A stretch of 64,000 bases of DNA from Mesotoga sp. BH458_6_3_2_1 (GTDB taxonomy: Bacteria; Thermotogota; Thermotogae; Petrotogales; Kosmotogaceae): the NCBI RefSeq assembly GCF_003664995.1, contig NZ_JFHL01000026.1, positions 1 through 64,000 of the forward strand, written 5' to 3'. Positions 35,959 through 44,966 of this stretch are shown here, piece after piece. The notes beneath the pieces were generated by a model. The model was not told the DNA's origin. It ran no database searches and was given only the letters and a program-made list of their open reading frames with translations. Each line of letters starts with the position of its first letter. Position 1 is the stretch's first letter. The position numbers were made by a program, and so were the translations under genes.

Positions 35959-37170
35959 ATGGACTACGACTTCGATACTCTGGTAAACAGAGAGAATCAG
36001 GGGAACATGAAATTCATGCTCACTCCCGATTTAGTCAAGAAGATGAATCTGATCAGTTATGCCGGCGCAGAGATGGATTTCAAGACTGCTCCCGCAATAA
36101 TCGACGCTCTTGTTGAGCGGGCCAGGAATGGCCTTCTTGGATTCACACTTGCCGACGAAAAGTATCTTTCCGGCGTACAGTGGTGGATGAAGAACATGCG
36201 TAACTGGGAGATAGAGAGAGACTGGATTGTGCCTACCTATGGTACTATTCACTCGGTTGCGACGGCCATCAGGGCATTCACGAAAGAGGGAGACGGTGTA
36301 ATCGTACAACCTCCTGTATACAACAGATACGAACAGGCTGTAAGAAGGACAAACCGAGAGATAGTGAGCAATCCTCTGATCTACAGGGACGGAAAGTACT
36401 CAATGGACTTCGATGACCTAGAGAGATGTATGAGGGTTGAGAAAAACCGACTTTTCATACTGTGCAATCCTCATAACCCCATCGCAAAAGTCTGGCAGCG
36501 TTCTGATCTGGAGAAAATCTCCTCGCTTGCACAGAGATATAACGTCCTTGTATTCAGCGACGAAATATTCGGGGAAATAACCTTCAACGGCAATTCGGCT
36601 ATTCCATACTCCACTGTTGCAGGAAAGGAAGGCTTCTCGGTAGTTGCGACCTCACTTGGAAAGGTCTTCAATCTGACTGGCGTCAATAGCGCAAATATAG
36701 TTATACCCGACCCCTCCACAAGGAAGAGATTCAGGATCCAGCGAGACGCAGATCACTACGGAAGCATAGATCCCATGGTTCATGCGGCAGTATGCGCAGG
36801 CTACGGACCCGACGGAGCCGACTGGGTTAGAGAGATGAGGGAGTACGTGTGGGAGAATGTCTCCATAATGAAGGACTTCTTCACCAGAAACATTCCAGCA
36901 GTCACAATGACCGAAGTAGAGGGTTCATTCGTAATCTGGATAGACTGGCGGAGGCTTAAACTAGATGATGAGGAGCTGCACTCATTCCTGCTGAACGAGG
37001 CATATCTCGATCTGGATAGAGGCGTAAACTATGGAGAAGGTGGAAAGGGTTTTACACGAATGAACATCGCTGCACCCAGAAGGAAGATAGAAGAGTCACT
37101 GGGATTCCTTTTCGAAGCAGCCGCGAGACGTGGGTACGCAGTATCCGAGACTTTGAACAGGTGGAGGTGA
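35959..37170 (+). CDS. MalY/PatB-family PLP-dependent cystathionine beta-lyase/aminotransferase
   Basis: The 403-residue fold-type I enzyme contains PTYGTIHSVATAIRAF, QPPVYNRYEQAV, LCNPHNPIAKVW, VFSDEIFGEI and VATSLGKVFNLTG, in which the lysine of SLGK is the predicted PLP Schiff base. The family includes C-S lyases (PatB, MalY) that release pyruvate, ammonia and thiol via 2-aminoacrylate, consistent with the adjacent RidA gene. No signal peptide. Confidence 0.9.
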   Translation: MDYDFDTLVNRENQGNMKFMLTPDLVKKMNLISYAGAEMDFKTAPAIIDALVERARNGLLGFTLADEKYLSGVQWWMKNMRNWEIERDWIVPTYGTIHSVATAIRAFTKEGDGVIVQPPVYNRYEQAVRRTNREIVSNPLIYRDGKYSMDFDDLERCMRVEKNRLFILCNPHNPIAKVWQRSDLEKISSLAQRYNVLVFSDEIFGEITFNGNSAIPYSTVAGKEGFSVVATSLGKVFNLTGVNSANIVIPDPSTRKRFRIQRDADHYGSIDPMVHAAVCAGYGPDGADWVREMREYVWENVSIMKDFFTRNIPAVTMTEVEGSFVIWIDWRRLKLDDEELHSFLLNEAYLDLDRGVNYGEGGKGFTRMNIAAPRRKIEESLGFLFEAAARRGYAVSETLNRWR

Positions 37171-37182
37171 AGATCCATTCCT

Positions 37183-38583
37183 ATGAAGAAACTGATTGAA
37201 GATTACTTCGAACAGAACAAGGGACTAATGATAAGAGACATCATGAGACTGGTAAGGATAAAGAGCGACAAAGAAGAGGCTAAAGCGGGCAAGCCATACG
37301 GCGACGGACCGGCCGAAGTGCTGGCTGCAGCACTTGAGATGGCATCTGAAATGGGATTTAGGACCAAAAACTACGACAATTATGTTGGAGCGATTGACTT
37401 CGACGATCAAAAAAACAAGCTTGACATTCTTGCTCATCTCGATGTGGTACCGGGAGGAGACGGTTGGTCGGTCACAGAACCCTTCAACCCGGTAGTCAAG
37501 GACGGAAGGCTCTACGGTAGAGGAACGATAGACGACAAGGGCCCCGCCGTAGCGGCTCTTTACGCCATGAAGGCTGTCAAGGATCTCAATATTCCTCTGA
37601 AGGCCGGCGTGAGGTTGATACTGGGAACCGATGAGGAATGCGGGTCGTCCGACATAAGATACTATTACGGAATTGAAGAAGAGGCTCCGATGACCTTTTC
37701 GCCGGATGCAAGCTTCCCGGTTGTGAACATAGAGAAGGGGGGACTTCAGGGCAAGTTCGAATCGAGATTTGAAGAGTCAACTGAATCTCCCCGAATTGTA
37801 AGCTTCAAGGCAGGGATCAAGAGCAATGTTATCCCCGGTGAAGCGGCCGCAGTGGTCGAGGGGATCGATCCTGAAGAGATCCGCGATTGCTGCGATGCCG
37901 TGACCAAGATTAGCGGTATCTCGTTCAACTTATCCACCGAGGGAAACAAGACTACAATCAGGGCTAAAGGTCTTCAGGGGCACGCTTCGACTCCAGATAA
38001 GGGGAAAAATGCTTTGACGGGTTTGCTTGAGGTCATCTCAAAACTTCCAGCTTCTCGAAGTACCGGCTTTGAAAGACTGCGAGCTCTAAACTCGGTATTT
38101 CCTCATGGAGATTGGCTCGGTGAGGCTGCTGGCATTGCGATGAGCGATGAACTTTCCGGCAAGCTTACAGTAAGCCTAAACATGTTGGAATACGACGGTT
38201 CGAGCCTAAACGGGACATTCGATTGCAGGGCTCCTTTATGTGCAACGAAGGAGAACCTCCTTGACGTAATCAAAACCAAACTGGCTGACCGTGGCATAGA
38301 TCTGCAAAACGATGACATAAAACCTCCTCATCACGTACCGGGTGACTCCGAGTTCGTCAAGACACTTCTCAGATGCTACGAAAGCTACACCGGAGAGAAG
38401 GGGTACTGCATTTCAATGGGCGGCGGAACGTACGTACATCGACTTAAGAACGGCGTGGCATTTGGCTGTACTATGCCCGGAAGCGAAAACAATATGCACG
38501 GCCCCGATGAATTTGCGGTCATTGAAGATCTCGTGACGAGCGCCAAGATATTCACTCAGGCAATCATAGAGCTTTGCCGGTGA
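37183..38583 (+). CDS. M20 family dipeptidase, PepV/Sapep-like
   Basis: The 466-residue metallopeptidase has the metal-ligand segments ILAHLDVVPGGDGW, YGRGTIDDKGPAVAALYAMK, LGTDEECGSSDI (catalytic base Glu), FSPDASFP and the terminal GGGTYVHRL / MHGPDEF ligands. PepV-type enzymes hydrolyse dipeptides with broad specificity. It is 12 bases after the lyase gene and the last gene of the tldD operon; together these genes would degrade peptides delivered by the oligopeptide transporter encoded upstream. No terminator follows; a repeat island begins at once. Confidence 0.92.
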   Translation: MKKLIEDYFEQNKGLMIRDIMRLVRIKSDKEEAKAGKPYGDGPAEVLAAALEMASEMGFRTKNYDNYVGAIDFDDQKNKLDILAHLDVVPGGDGWSVTEPFNPVVKDGRLYGRGTIDDKGPAVAALYAMKAVKDLNIPLKAGVRLILGTDEECGSSDIRYYYGIEEEAPMTFSPDASFPVVNIEKGGLQGKFESRFEESTESPRIVSFKAGIKSNVIPGEAAAVVEGIDPEEIRDCCDAVTKISGISFNLSTEGNKTTIRAKGLQGHASTPDKGKNALTGLLEVISKLPASRSTGFERLRALNSVFPHGDWLGEAAGIAMSDELSGKLTVSLNMLEYDGSSLNGTFDCRAPLCATKENLLDVIKTKLADRGIDLQNDDIKPPHHVPGDSEFVKTLLRCYESYTGEKGYCISMGGGTYVHRLKNGVAFGCTMPGSENNMHGPDEFAVIEDLVTSAKIFTQAIIELCR

Positions 38584-38982
38584 ACGAACCTGTTCTGAAA
38601 CCGAGAAACGACGATCGTTGACCGTTGAGCGGTTCTCCGTTCGCCGAAAAGAACAGTTGCAAGTTCCAAGATGTGAGTTGTAAGAAACGAGGACCGTTGA
38701 AGCCGTGAAGCAATAGCATCCGGATTCCGACCAGGAGCTTTGTCGGAATGACAGAATTGGGCGTTTTCGGAATAACCGTTCTTGGTCAAACCATTATTCA
38801 GAGAGTAGAGAGAAGGTAAAAGCATAGAGGGCAAGTAAGGTTCTGGGATCTTGAAAAGCCTTGAAGAACTCTTCAATTTCCCTCAAGAACTCATCATTAC
38901 ACATGAGTCAGGGAGTTAAATTCCATTAATATGTTGGTTCTCGTGCGAATGCTGTGTTTGGCTCCTGATGATCCTGATCTTA

Positions 38983-39027
38983 AGTCCTCCCTTGAGGGAG
39001 GAGGGCCACGTAGTGGCGGAGGGTGTT
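38983..39027. repeat. Double-hairpin repeat element
   Basis: CCTCCC/GGGAGG around TTGA is followed by AGGG and a second stem GCCAC/GTGGC, then GGAGGGTG. It has the same plan as 31211-31272 with other stem sequences. Confidence 0.65.
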
Positions 39028-39207
39028 GGTCTTTGTATGCGAGAAAAGCCGATGCTCTGAAATAGTCCGATGTGAGTGGTTGCTCGATGTTAGTTCTTGG
39101 TCTCTGGTAGGAGCATACATATGGATCACAGACCAAATAACGTTAAGAGTGAATTTGTCGTTCAATTGCGAACAGGCCAATCTATTCTAAACGTTGTTCA
39201 AAGAGCA

Positions 39208-39248
39208 CACACCCCACCGCAAGCGGTCCCCCCCGCTCAAGCGGGGAT
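39208..39248. repeat. Double-hairpin repeat element, inverted orientation
   Basis: CACACCCC is followed by ACCGC/GCGGT and then CCCCGC/GCGGGG around TCAA. This is the reverse-orientation form of the elements at 31211 and 38983. Confidence 0.6.
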
Positions 39249-39255
39249 TTAAGAT

Positions 39256-39440
39256 CAAGAACGGACCACGTTCAGAATGATGAAATTGGGAGTGCCTCGG
39301 ATATGGTGAAAAAACGATTTGGTCTGCAGTCATCCAGGACTTGACCCAGGATCTGGTTCCAACAAGGAACAACGAAGGGAACCGTTCTTCTCAGCGGAGG
39401 ACGGTGGACCGTTGACGGGTAACGCGGTTTTTATCAGCGA
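39256..39440. repeat. 185-bp intergenic repeat, copy 2
   Basis: Near-identical to 31277-31461. Its right end abuts the last codons of the minus-strand gene at 39460-39891, which may therefore have been cut by the repeat. Confidence 0.8.
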
Positions 39441-39459
39441 GCAGCGGATCCAGGAAGAA

Positions 39460-39891
39460 CTAGGAGTTTATTGTATCACCAAGATTTGCGTATATTCTTT
39501 TGAAATTTCCATCGAAGAATCTCCCAGCCAGCATCGTCTGGCAGCTGAAGTACACCATAGGTGGGGGAGTCCAGCCTAGATAGACTATTGCTTCGTTTTC
39601 TGCAAGTTTGTATGTCCAGGGATACTTGTTCGGAGCTTCCTGGCAAGGTCCCTCGGGAATGAGATAGACTGCGTAAGGTGAATCCGTGTTGTCACAAAAG
39701 CAACTGGGAGTTATGAAATTGCCAAAGATATCTGCTGGATTGAAGAGATACAAACTGCCCTCCTGTACTATGAATCCATGACCTTCAAGAAGATCGACGA
39801 ATCGCTCAATGCTTTCCTCTGTGAAGTGGTTGCCAAAGGAAATACTTATCACTGAAAAGAGAATGGCAACTAGAGTCGTGCTTTTTCTCAT
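39460..39891 (-). CDS. Exported protein of unknown function, probably C-terminally truncated
   Basis: The 143-residue product has a signal peptide (KSTTLVAILFSVISISFG) followed by FNPADIFGNF, a PEGPCQEAPNKYPWTYKLAENEAIVYLGWTPPP core and YFSCQTMLAGRFF...NLGDTIN. The core looks like the first part of a larger secreted protein in which the NLGDTIN segment leads into further domains. Here a stop follows after one more codon and the 185-bp repeat begins about 20 bases further on. Start 39891 has AAGGGGGG six bases upstream; an ATG six bases earlier overlaps it. Function unknown. Confidence 0.65.
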   Translation of the reverse strand: MRKSTTLVAILFSVISISFGNHFTEESIERFVDLLEGHGFIVQEGSLYLFNPADIFGNFITPSCFCDNTDSPYAVYLIPEGPCQEAPNKYPWTYKLAENEAIVYLGWTPPPMVYFSCQTMLAGRFFDGNFKRIYANLGDTINS

Positions 39892-39897
39892 TTCCAT

Positions 39898-40234
39898 CCC
39901 CCCTTATTTTGGCTTCCCTGGATAGAGAAAGCTAGAAAACTCAAAGTCGTAATCTCTAACCACTAGATCATATTCCTCATGATAGAGTTTTCAGCTTAGA
40001 ATCTAGCATTCCCTTCGAAGAAGCTGAACCATTGAAAAGAGCTATAGTCCCCTGTAAGAAAGACTTACCAAGCATAGAGCAAACGTGGGATTCTCTTCAT
40101 CTCATCCCTCTAAACCCATCCGTCGAATTGATTGGCTGACGTATAATAGTCTTGGTGACAAAGGGAACTTCAGCGGCTCTTTCTTGAACTCTTTCTATTT
40201 CATTTCATACAACCTTACAAAGAGGAGGGATACT
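39898..40234. other. Divergent intergenic region
   Basis: About 335 bp between the truncated secreted-protein gene and the 5'-nucleotidase gene. TATAAT at 40142-40147 is a likely -10 box for the latter, but its -35 is weak. An upstream extension of the nucleotidase ORF (from 40085) covers this promoter and is rejected in favour of ATG 40235 after GAGGAGGG. Confidence 0.5.
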
Positions 40235-42268
40235 ATGTTATTGAGAAACAAGTTCGTCCTGATTGCGACGTTACTGATCTGTGCACTTTCCTTTGCCGGA
40301 CTCAAGGACATTGCGGCAAGCCCTTATTCGGCTGCTATTGAAAAGCTATTCGCCGCGGGGATAGTCGAGGCAGAGAACGATCTCTTCAATCCGACCGAAG
40401 TGCTTTCGAGAGCCGATGCTGCCGAGTGGATAGTAAAGACATTCAAGTTGTCGACGATCCAGTCCATGAAGCTCGAAGAAGAGGTCGAGAAGAAGTTCGT
40501 TTATACAGACCCGCTTGGTGTTATCGATGAGGCTTTCGTTGTTCCGTCTGCCAAAGATATTGTAGATATCGAAGGTGAGGAATACATCGAGGGTCTTATC
40601 AAGGTACGCGCTGAAGAGGTTATCGATGGTCTTTACAGGCCATTCGAAGCAGTAACGGGCGCCGAATTCGCACTTGCGGTGGCAAAGGTTCTATTTGGCG
40701 TTGATGAACCGATAGACTATTCGGCAAAGCTTTCACAACTTGTCTACGTGCCTGCGGAATTGCTCTCTATGGAAAGACCGTTGAGGCGAGAGGAAGCTGC
40801 ACAGATTCTTTCAAACTTCGTAGACAATCCGGATTTTAAGATAATCACAATGCTCGCTACCGCCGATATACATGGGCACATAGAGCCTTATTTACCAAGC
40901 GGCGCAAAGTACCCTGTAGGCGCGGTGGAAAAGATGGCCTACTACGTTAAGACAGAACGAGCGATTCAGCCGGATCTTCTGCTTATGGACGTTGGAGACG
41001 CTCCTTACAACACCAATGTCGCCAACCTTTTCGAAGGAGAACCTGTAATAAGGATCATGAACATGATGGGCTACGACGCCATGGTTCTCGGTAACCACGA
41101 TTTTGATTTCCCGTTCAACGTGATGGAAAGAAATAGCAAACTTGCGAATTTCCCATTCCTTGGCGCAAATACCTTATACCTTGGAGAATCTCCCTATTTT
41201 CTTGAGCCATACATAATAAAAGAAGTCGACGGAATAAAGATCGCCATTGTTGGGCTTACTGACGACAGCAGCGCCTGGTACACCCATCCAAGAAACGTAG
41301 CGGGAATTACCTTCGAAGAACAGTACTCTGCCGCTAAGAGACTCCTGGATGAAGTATCTCCGCAGGCAGATCTGGTGGTCGCCCTCGCCCACTTGCATGG
41401 TGGTAACAGAGTCCTTCCTACGAAGGTCACCGGCTACGATCTTATATTCGAAGGAGGAAGGGACGTTGTTGCCTTCCCGGAAAAGATAAACGGTAGTTGG
41501 GTGATCTCTTCAGGAAAACATGCAGAGCTGATCTCGAAAACAAATCTAAACATCTACAACGGGGAAGTTATTGGTATCAACTTCGCTCACGTATTCATGA
41601 GTCAGAACCTTCCGCAGGATGAAGAAGTAGTCGAAGTAGTGCAAAGTTATGTCTCTCAGCTTGACGAAAAGCTCGGCACGGTGATTGGAAAGACCGAGGT
41701 TGATCTCGATGGAGAAAGGGGCACGGTAAGGTTGAAGGAATCCAACCTTGCAAACGCGATTGCCGATAGCCTTCGAGAAATGACCGGAACGGAATTTGCC
41801 ATACAGAACGGTGGAGGAGTTCGAGCCAGCGTTCCAGCTGGAGACATTACGATTAAGGACGTCTACACGGTTTTACCGTTCGACAACCTCGTAGTTGCCG
41901 TGAAGGCAACCGGAAAGCAGATATGGGACGTACTTGAACACGGGATTTCGGCTTATCCGGCTGCTGCTGGCCAGTTTCTACAGGTTTCCGGACTGGAGTA
42001 CACATTCGATGCTTCGAAACCTCCCTATGAACGGCTGCTGTCCGTTACATCCAACGGTATCCCGCTAGATCCAGAAAAGACTTACACTCTAACCGCCAAC
42101 GACTTCCTAACGGGTGGGGGAGACAAGTTCATCATGTTCCTGGAAATGGAGAAGTTCATTGAAACAAAGTCCTTCCTCAGAGATGCATTTGCAGAATACG
42201 TTGAAAGACATGGAACAATCGCTCCAGTCAACGAGGGAAGAATAACGATTATCAACCCGGCCAATTAA
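40235..42268 (+). CDS. SLH-like domain fused to 5'-nucleotidase/metallophosphoesterase, surface-anchored
   Basis: The 677-residue precursor has a signal peptide (residues about 1-23), an N-terminal S-layer-homology-like region (SPYSAAIEKLFAAGIVEAENDLFNPTEVLSRADAAEWIVKTF, and a second, weaker repeat to about residue 200), then a metallophosphoesterase domain (TADIHGHIEPYL, LMDVGDAPYN, LGNHDFDFP, AHLHGG) and a C-terminal 5'-nucleotidase domain (QNGGGVRASVPAGDITIKDVYTVLPFDN). Such enzymes hydrolyse nucleotides or UDP-sugars outside the cell; the SLH-like part would tether it to the envelope. A terminator follows. Confidence 0.88.
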   Translation: MLLRNKFVLIATLLICALSFAGLKDIAASPYSAAIEKLFAAGIVEAENDLFNPTEVLSRADAAEWIVKTFKLSTIQSMKLEEEVEKKFVYTDPLGVIDEAFVVPSAKDIVDIEGEEYIEGLIKVRAEEVIDGLYRPFEAVTGAEFALAVAKVLFGVDEPIDYSAKLSQLVYVPAELLSMERPLRREEAAQILSNFVDNPDFKIITMLATADIHGHIEPYLPSGAKYPVGAVEKMAYYVKTERAIQPDLLLMDVGDAPYNTNVANLFEGEPVIRIMNMMGYDAMVLGNHDFDFPFNVMERNSKLANFPFLGANTLYLGESPYFLEPYIIKEVDGIKIAIVGLTDDSSAWYTHPRNVAGITFEEQYSAAKRLLDEVSPQADLVVALAHLHGGNRVLPTKVTGYDLIFEGGRDVVAFPEKINGSWVISSGKHAELISKTNLNIYNGEVIGINFAHVFMSQNLPQDEEVVEVVQSYVSQLDEKLGTVIGKTEVDLDGERGTVRLKESNLANAIADSLREMTGTEFAIQNGGGVRASVPAGDITIKDVYTVLPFDNLVVAVKATGKQIWDVLEHGISAYPAAAGQFLQVSGLEYTFDASKPPYERLLSVTSNGIPLDPEKTYTLTANDFLTGGGDKFIMFLEMEKFIETKSFLRDAFAEYVERHGTIAPVNEGRITIINPAN

Positions 42269-42287
42269 TCCTGATCGCCAGTCGAAT

Positions 42288-42316
42288 GGAGAGGGAAACC
42301 TCTCCGTTTTTCTTTG
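42288..42316 (+). terminator. Rho-independent terminator of the 5'-nucleotidase gene
   Basis: GGAGAGG (42288-42294) pairs with CCTCTCC (42299-42305) around GAAA, followed by GTTTTTCTTT. It starts 19 bases after the stop. Confidence 0.9.
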
Positions 42317-42647
42317 GGCTGCAAATTCCAGATGTAATCTGAATTCCTCCAGGTTACACTACCGTTTCAGAAAAGCTTTCAATAATACGAGTGAGTGTTT
42401 GACATCCTGCGCCAAGAAGATTTCATTGCTTTCACGTGCCTCTCTTCAAAGATACCGTGGAATCGTAGCCGATGTATAAAAATCACATCTCTCATTGGGA
42501 AGGTTCGTCGGATTGTTGATTTCGGAAAGTCTATTCCTATGTTCATTATCGGCTTGGATCACGGACAATGGCTTGAATTTCTTACTATCATTAGTAGTGA
42601 TCTATAATTGTAAGGTCACTCCAGACAGTAAGCAAAAGGGGGCAGCT
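42317..42647. other. Intergenic region upstream of the acylase gene
   Basis: About 330 bp, no gene. TATAAT at 42603-42608 is a probable -10 box 40 bases before the acylase start; the -35 is poor. The GGGGG site for ATG 42648 follows. Confidence 0.45.
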
Positions 42648-44966
42648 ATGAGGAAGCAAACCGCACCGTGGATGGTTTTGATCTCTATCATTGTGCTTCT
42701 TTCTATATTTTCTGTAAGATTATTTGGTGGTCAAATCGAGATAGTACGTGATTCATGGGGAATAGCACACATCTATGCCGACAATGACTTGGAACTCTTT
42801 TTCGGGGCAGGATATGCCACTGCCGAAGACCGGATGTTTCAAATGGAACTTTCAAGGAGAAAAGTTGCCGGGACGCTATCCGAGATTTACGGCAAGGACT
42901 TGCTCGAGTCCGACAAGCTCATGCGCACACTCGGTCTCTACAAACACGCACAGGAGATCGCAGCCAGTCTACAGGGCGATACTATGGATATACTCAAGGC
43001 TTACGCTGATGGTGTGAACTACTATCTTGAAACCCATCTCGACAACTTGAATCCTGCATTCGATGAAGTTGGAGTCATTCCCGACCAATGGACGGTTGCC
43101 GATAGTATTGCGGTGTGGATGCGCGTATCTGAGAGATTTGACAGGTCCTGGCAAAACGAAGTCACAGCCCTTCGGAACTATGAACAGCGTTTGCGGAGCG
43201 GCTTGATTCAGGACCCCGCTGTAATTGACAACTCAGCTGCAATAGTAACTGAATCGGATTTTCTTCGAACTGACCCCGAAGCATACCGACGTTTAATGGA
43301 AATGAAACCGCGCGAATCAAGTGAGTGGATGGAATGGGACTCAATTAAGGCAAGCCACGCCTGGACAGTTTCCGGGAGCAAGACTCTCACAGACGGTCCT
43401 CTTCTTGAGAGCGACCCCCAGATTGCAGTCACTCTTCCTTCTCTTTGGTATGAAATTCATCTAAGCGGCGGCAGCTACAATGCCAGGGGAATCTGTGTGG
43501 CAGGTTCACCGGGATTTCTCATTGGCTGGAATGAAGATCTCGCATGGGGTGCAACCGCGCTCGGTTCTGACAACAGCGACTTGTTTCAGGAGAAGCTCAG
43601 CCGCGATGGATCTATGTTTCTCTTTGGAGAGAGTTGGTACCCTTTACAGTCACATACTGAAGTAATATCTGTTCGAAACGAAGATCCGGTTGAGATTACT
43701 GTTTACAGAACGATTCACGGGCCACTTGTTGATGAATTCGTAAAAGGAGTGGGGCCCACAGAGCACTTCTCTTTGAAGTACGTGGCTACAGAAGAACTGA
43801 ATACACCTATAACTGGAATGCTGGCAATGATGAGATCAAGGAACTGGGAAGAATTTACAGGTGGATTGAATGATTATATGTTTCCGGGTATTCACGTCGT
43901 CTACGCCGATGTCTCAGGCAACATTGGCTATTACACAGCAGCTGCAATTCCTATTCGCTCGGGAAAACCCGGACTTCCACAGATTGGCTGGACGGGCGAT
44001 GAGGAATGGAATGGCTACGTGCCGTTTGATGAGCTTCCGCATGTTTTGAATCCTTCTTCGGGATTTGTTGCCAGTGCAAATCATCTGCCAGTCGGAGACT
44101 GGTACCCGTATTCTCTAACTATAGGAACCGGGGGAACAGGCCATAACCCAAGAAGTATGAGGCTTTACGAGCTCCTTGATGATCAAAACGAATTTACTTT
44201 TGAGAGCTTTTCGGAGATTCATCGAGACAATGTCTCGGCAATTGCCAGAGATTTTCTATCTCTCGCAGACATTTTGTCTGAGAGGAATCTTCTGTCACAA
44301 AATTCAACGAGGCTTCTGAAAACCCTAATTGATTGGGACTATCGCCTTCTGGAGAACAATAGAACGGCCGATGTTGCCGAGACTATAGTACAGGTAATGC
44401 ATCGCAGTCTGCGTCCCAATACGGTCACAGCTCTCCTTGCCTCGAAATACGGCGGGGGCCATGCCGGAAATATCTTCCTGCTCCGTTCTGCCCTGGAAGA
44501 GTTTGAAAGAACTCAGAAGTTGCCGGACGAGGAGGAATTGGCAGTCTGGGTCAACCAGATACTTGAGGCTTCGGCTGGCAGCCTTCGGGAGAACGTTTCT
44601 CAAACCAGAAAGGTGGTTATGGTATATCAGACTAATCTTGAAGGCCTCCCCTCGATTTACCCAGATGCGAATCGAAACATGCCCGATCTCGTGACCACCT
44701 CGGGAAATACTATCTGGTCGCAACTGGGAAACTCTTACACACAGATCGTCGACCTTTCAAACATAGACAACTCCAGAGCATTTCTGCCGCCAGGAGTTTC
44801 AGAAGACCCACGCAGCCCTCATTTCTTCGATCAAGTCGAGCTATGGGTTGCCGGAGAAACCAGACCGGCTCCTCTGAGTCGAGAAGAAGTAATGAAATAT
44901 GCAGAATCGATAGAAACACTATCTTCGGCGTTAAATGAGACTATGCGTCAATCAGGATCCGAGTGA
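42648..44966 (+). CDS. Penicillin acylase (S45) family Ntn-hydrolase
   Basis: The 772-residue precursor has a signal peptide (WMVLISIIVLLSIFSV). The A-chain region holds IVRDSWGIAHIYADNDLELFFGAGYATAEDRMFQMELSRR. The autoprocessing site is SHAWTVSGS near residue 236, where the serine becomes the N-terminal nucleophile of the B chain; GSPGFLIGWNEDLAWGAT and YADVSGNIGYY are further family segments. Members cleave amides such as beta-lactams or acyl-homoserine lactones; substrate unknown. It shares four bases with the following lipB start (GTGA), so translation is coupled with lipB. Confidence 0.9.
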   Translation: MRKQTAPWMVLISIIVLLSIFSVRLFGGQIEIVRDSWGIAHIYADNDLELFFGAGYATAEDRMFQMELSRRKVAGTLSEIYGKDLLESDKLMRTLGLYKHAQEIAASLQGDTMDILKAYADGVNYYLETHLDNLNPAFDEVGVIPDQWTVADSIAVWMRVSERFDRSWQNEVTALRNYEQRLRSGLIQDPAVIDNSAAIVTESDFLRTDPEAYRRLMEMKPRESSEWMEWDSIKASHAWTVSGSKTLTDGPLLESDPQIAVTLPSLWYEIHLSGGSYNARGICVAGSPGFLIGWNEDLAWGATALGSDNSDLFQEKLSRDGSMFLFGESWYPLQSHTEVISVRNEDPVEITVYRTIHGPLVDEFVKGVGPTEHFSLKYVATEELNTPITGMLAMMRSRNWEEFTGGLNDYMFPGIHVVYADVSGNIGYYTAAAIPIRSGKPGLPQIGWTGDEEWNGYVPFDELPHVLNPSSGFVASANHLPVGDWYPYSLTIGTGGTGHNPRSMRLYELLDDQNEFTFESFSEIHRDNVSAIARDFLSLADILSERNLLSQNSTRLLKTLIDWDYRLLENNRTADVAETIVQVMHRSLRPNTVTALLASKYGGGHAGNIFLLRSALEEFERTQKLPDEEELAVWVNQILEASAGSLRENVSQTRKVVMVYQTNLEGLPSIYPDANRNMPDLVTTSGNTIWSQLGNSYTQIVDLSNIDNSRAFLPPGVSEDPRSPHFFDQVELWVAGETRPAPLSREEVMKYAESIETLSSALNETMRQSGSE

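Larger units (their letters stand above)
38584..39440. other. Repeat-rich intergenic island
   Basis: No gene is supported. 38610-38815 is largely shared with the island at 30960-31160, including the hairpin ATTCCGAC/GTCGGAAT at 38724-38749. 38983-39027 and 39208-39248 are double-hairpin elements. 39256-39440 is copy 2 of the 185-bp block. The island ends inside or directly at the 3' end of the minus-strand gene at 39460. Confidence 0.65.
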
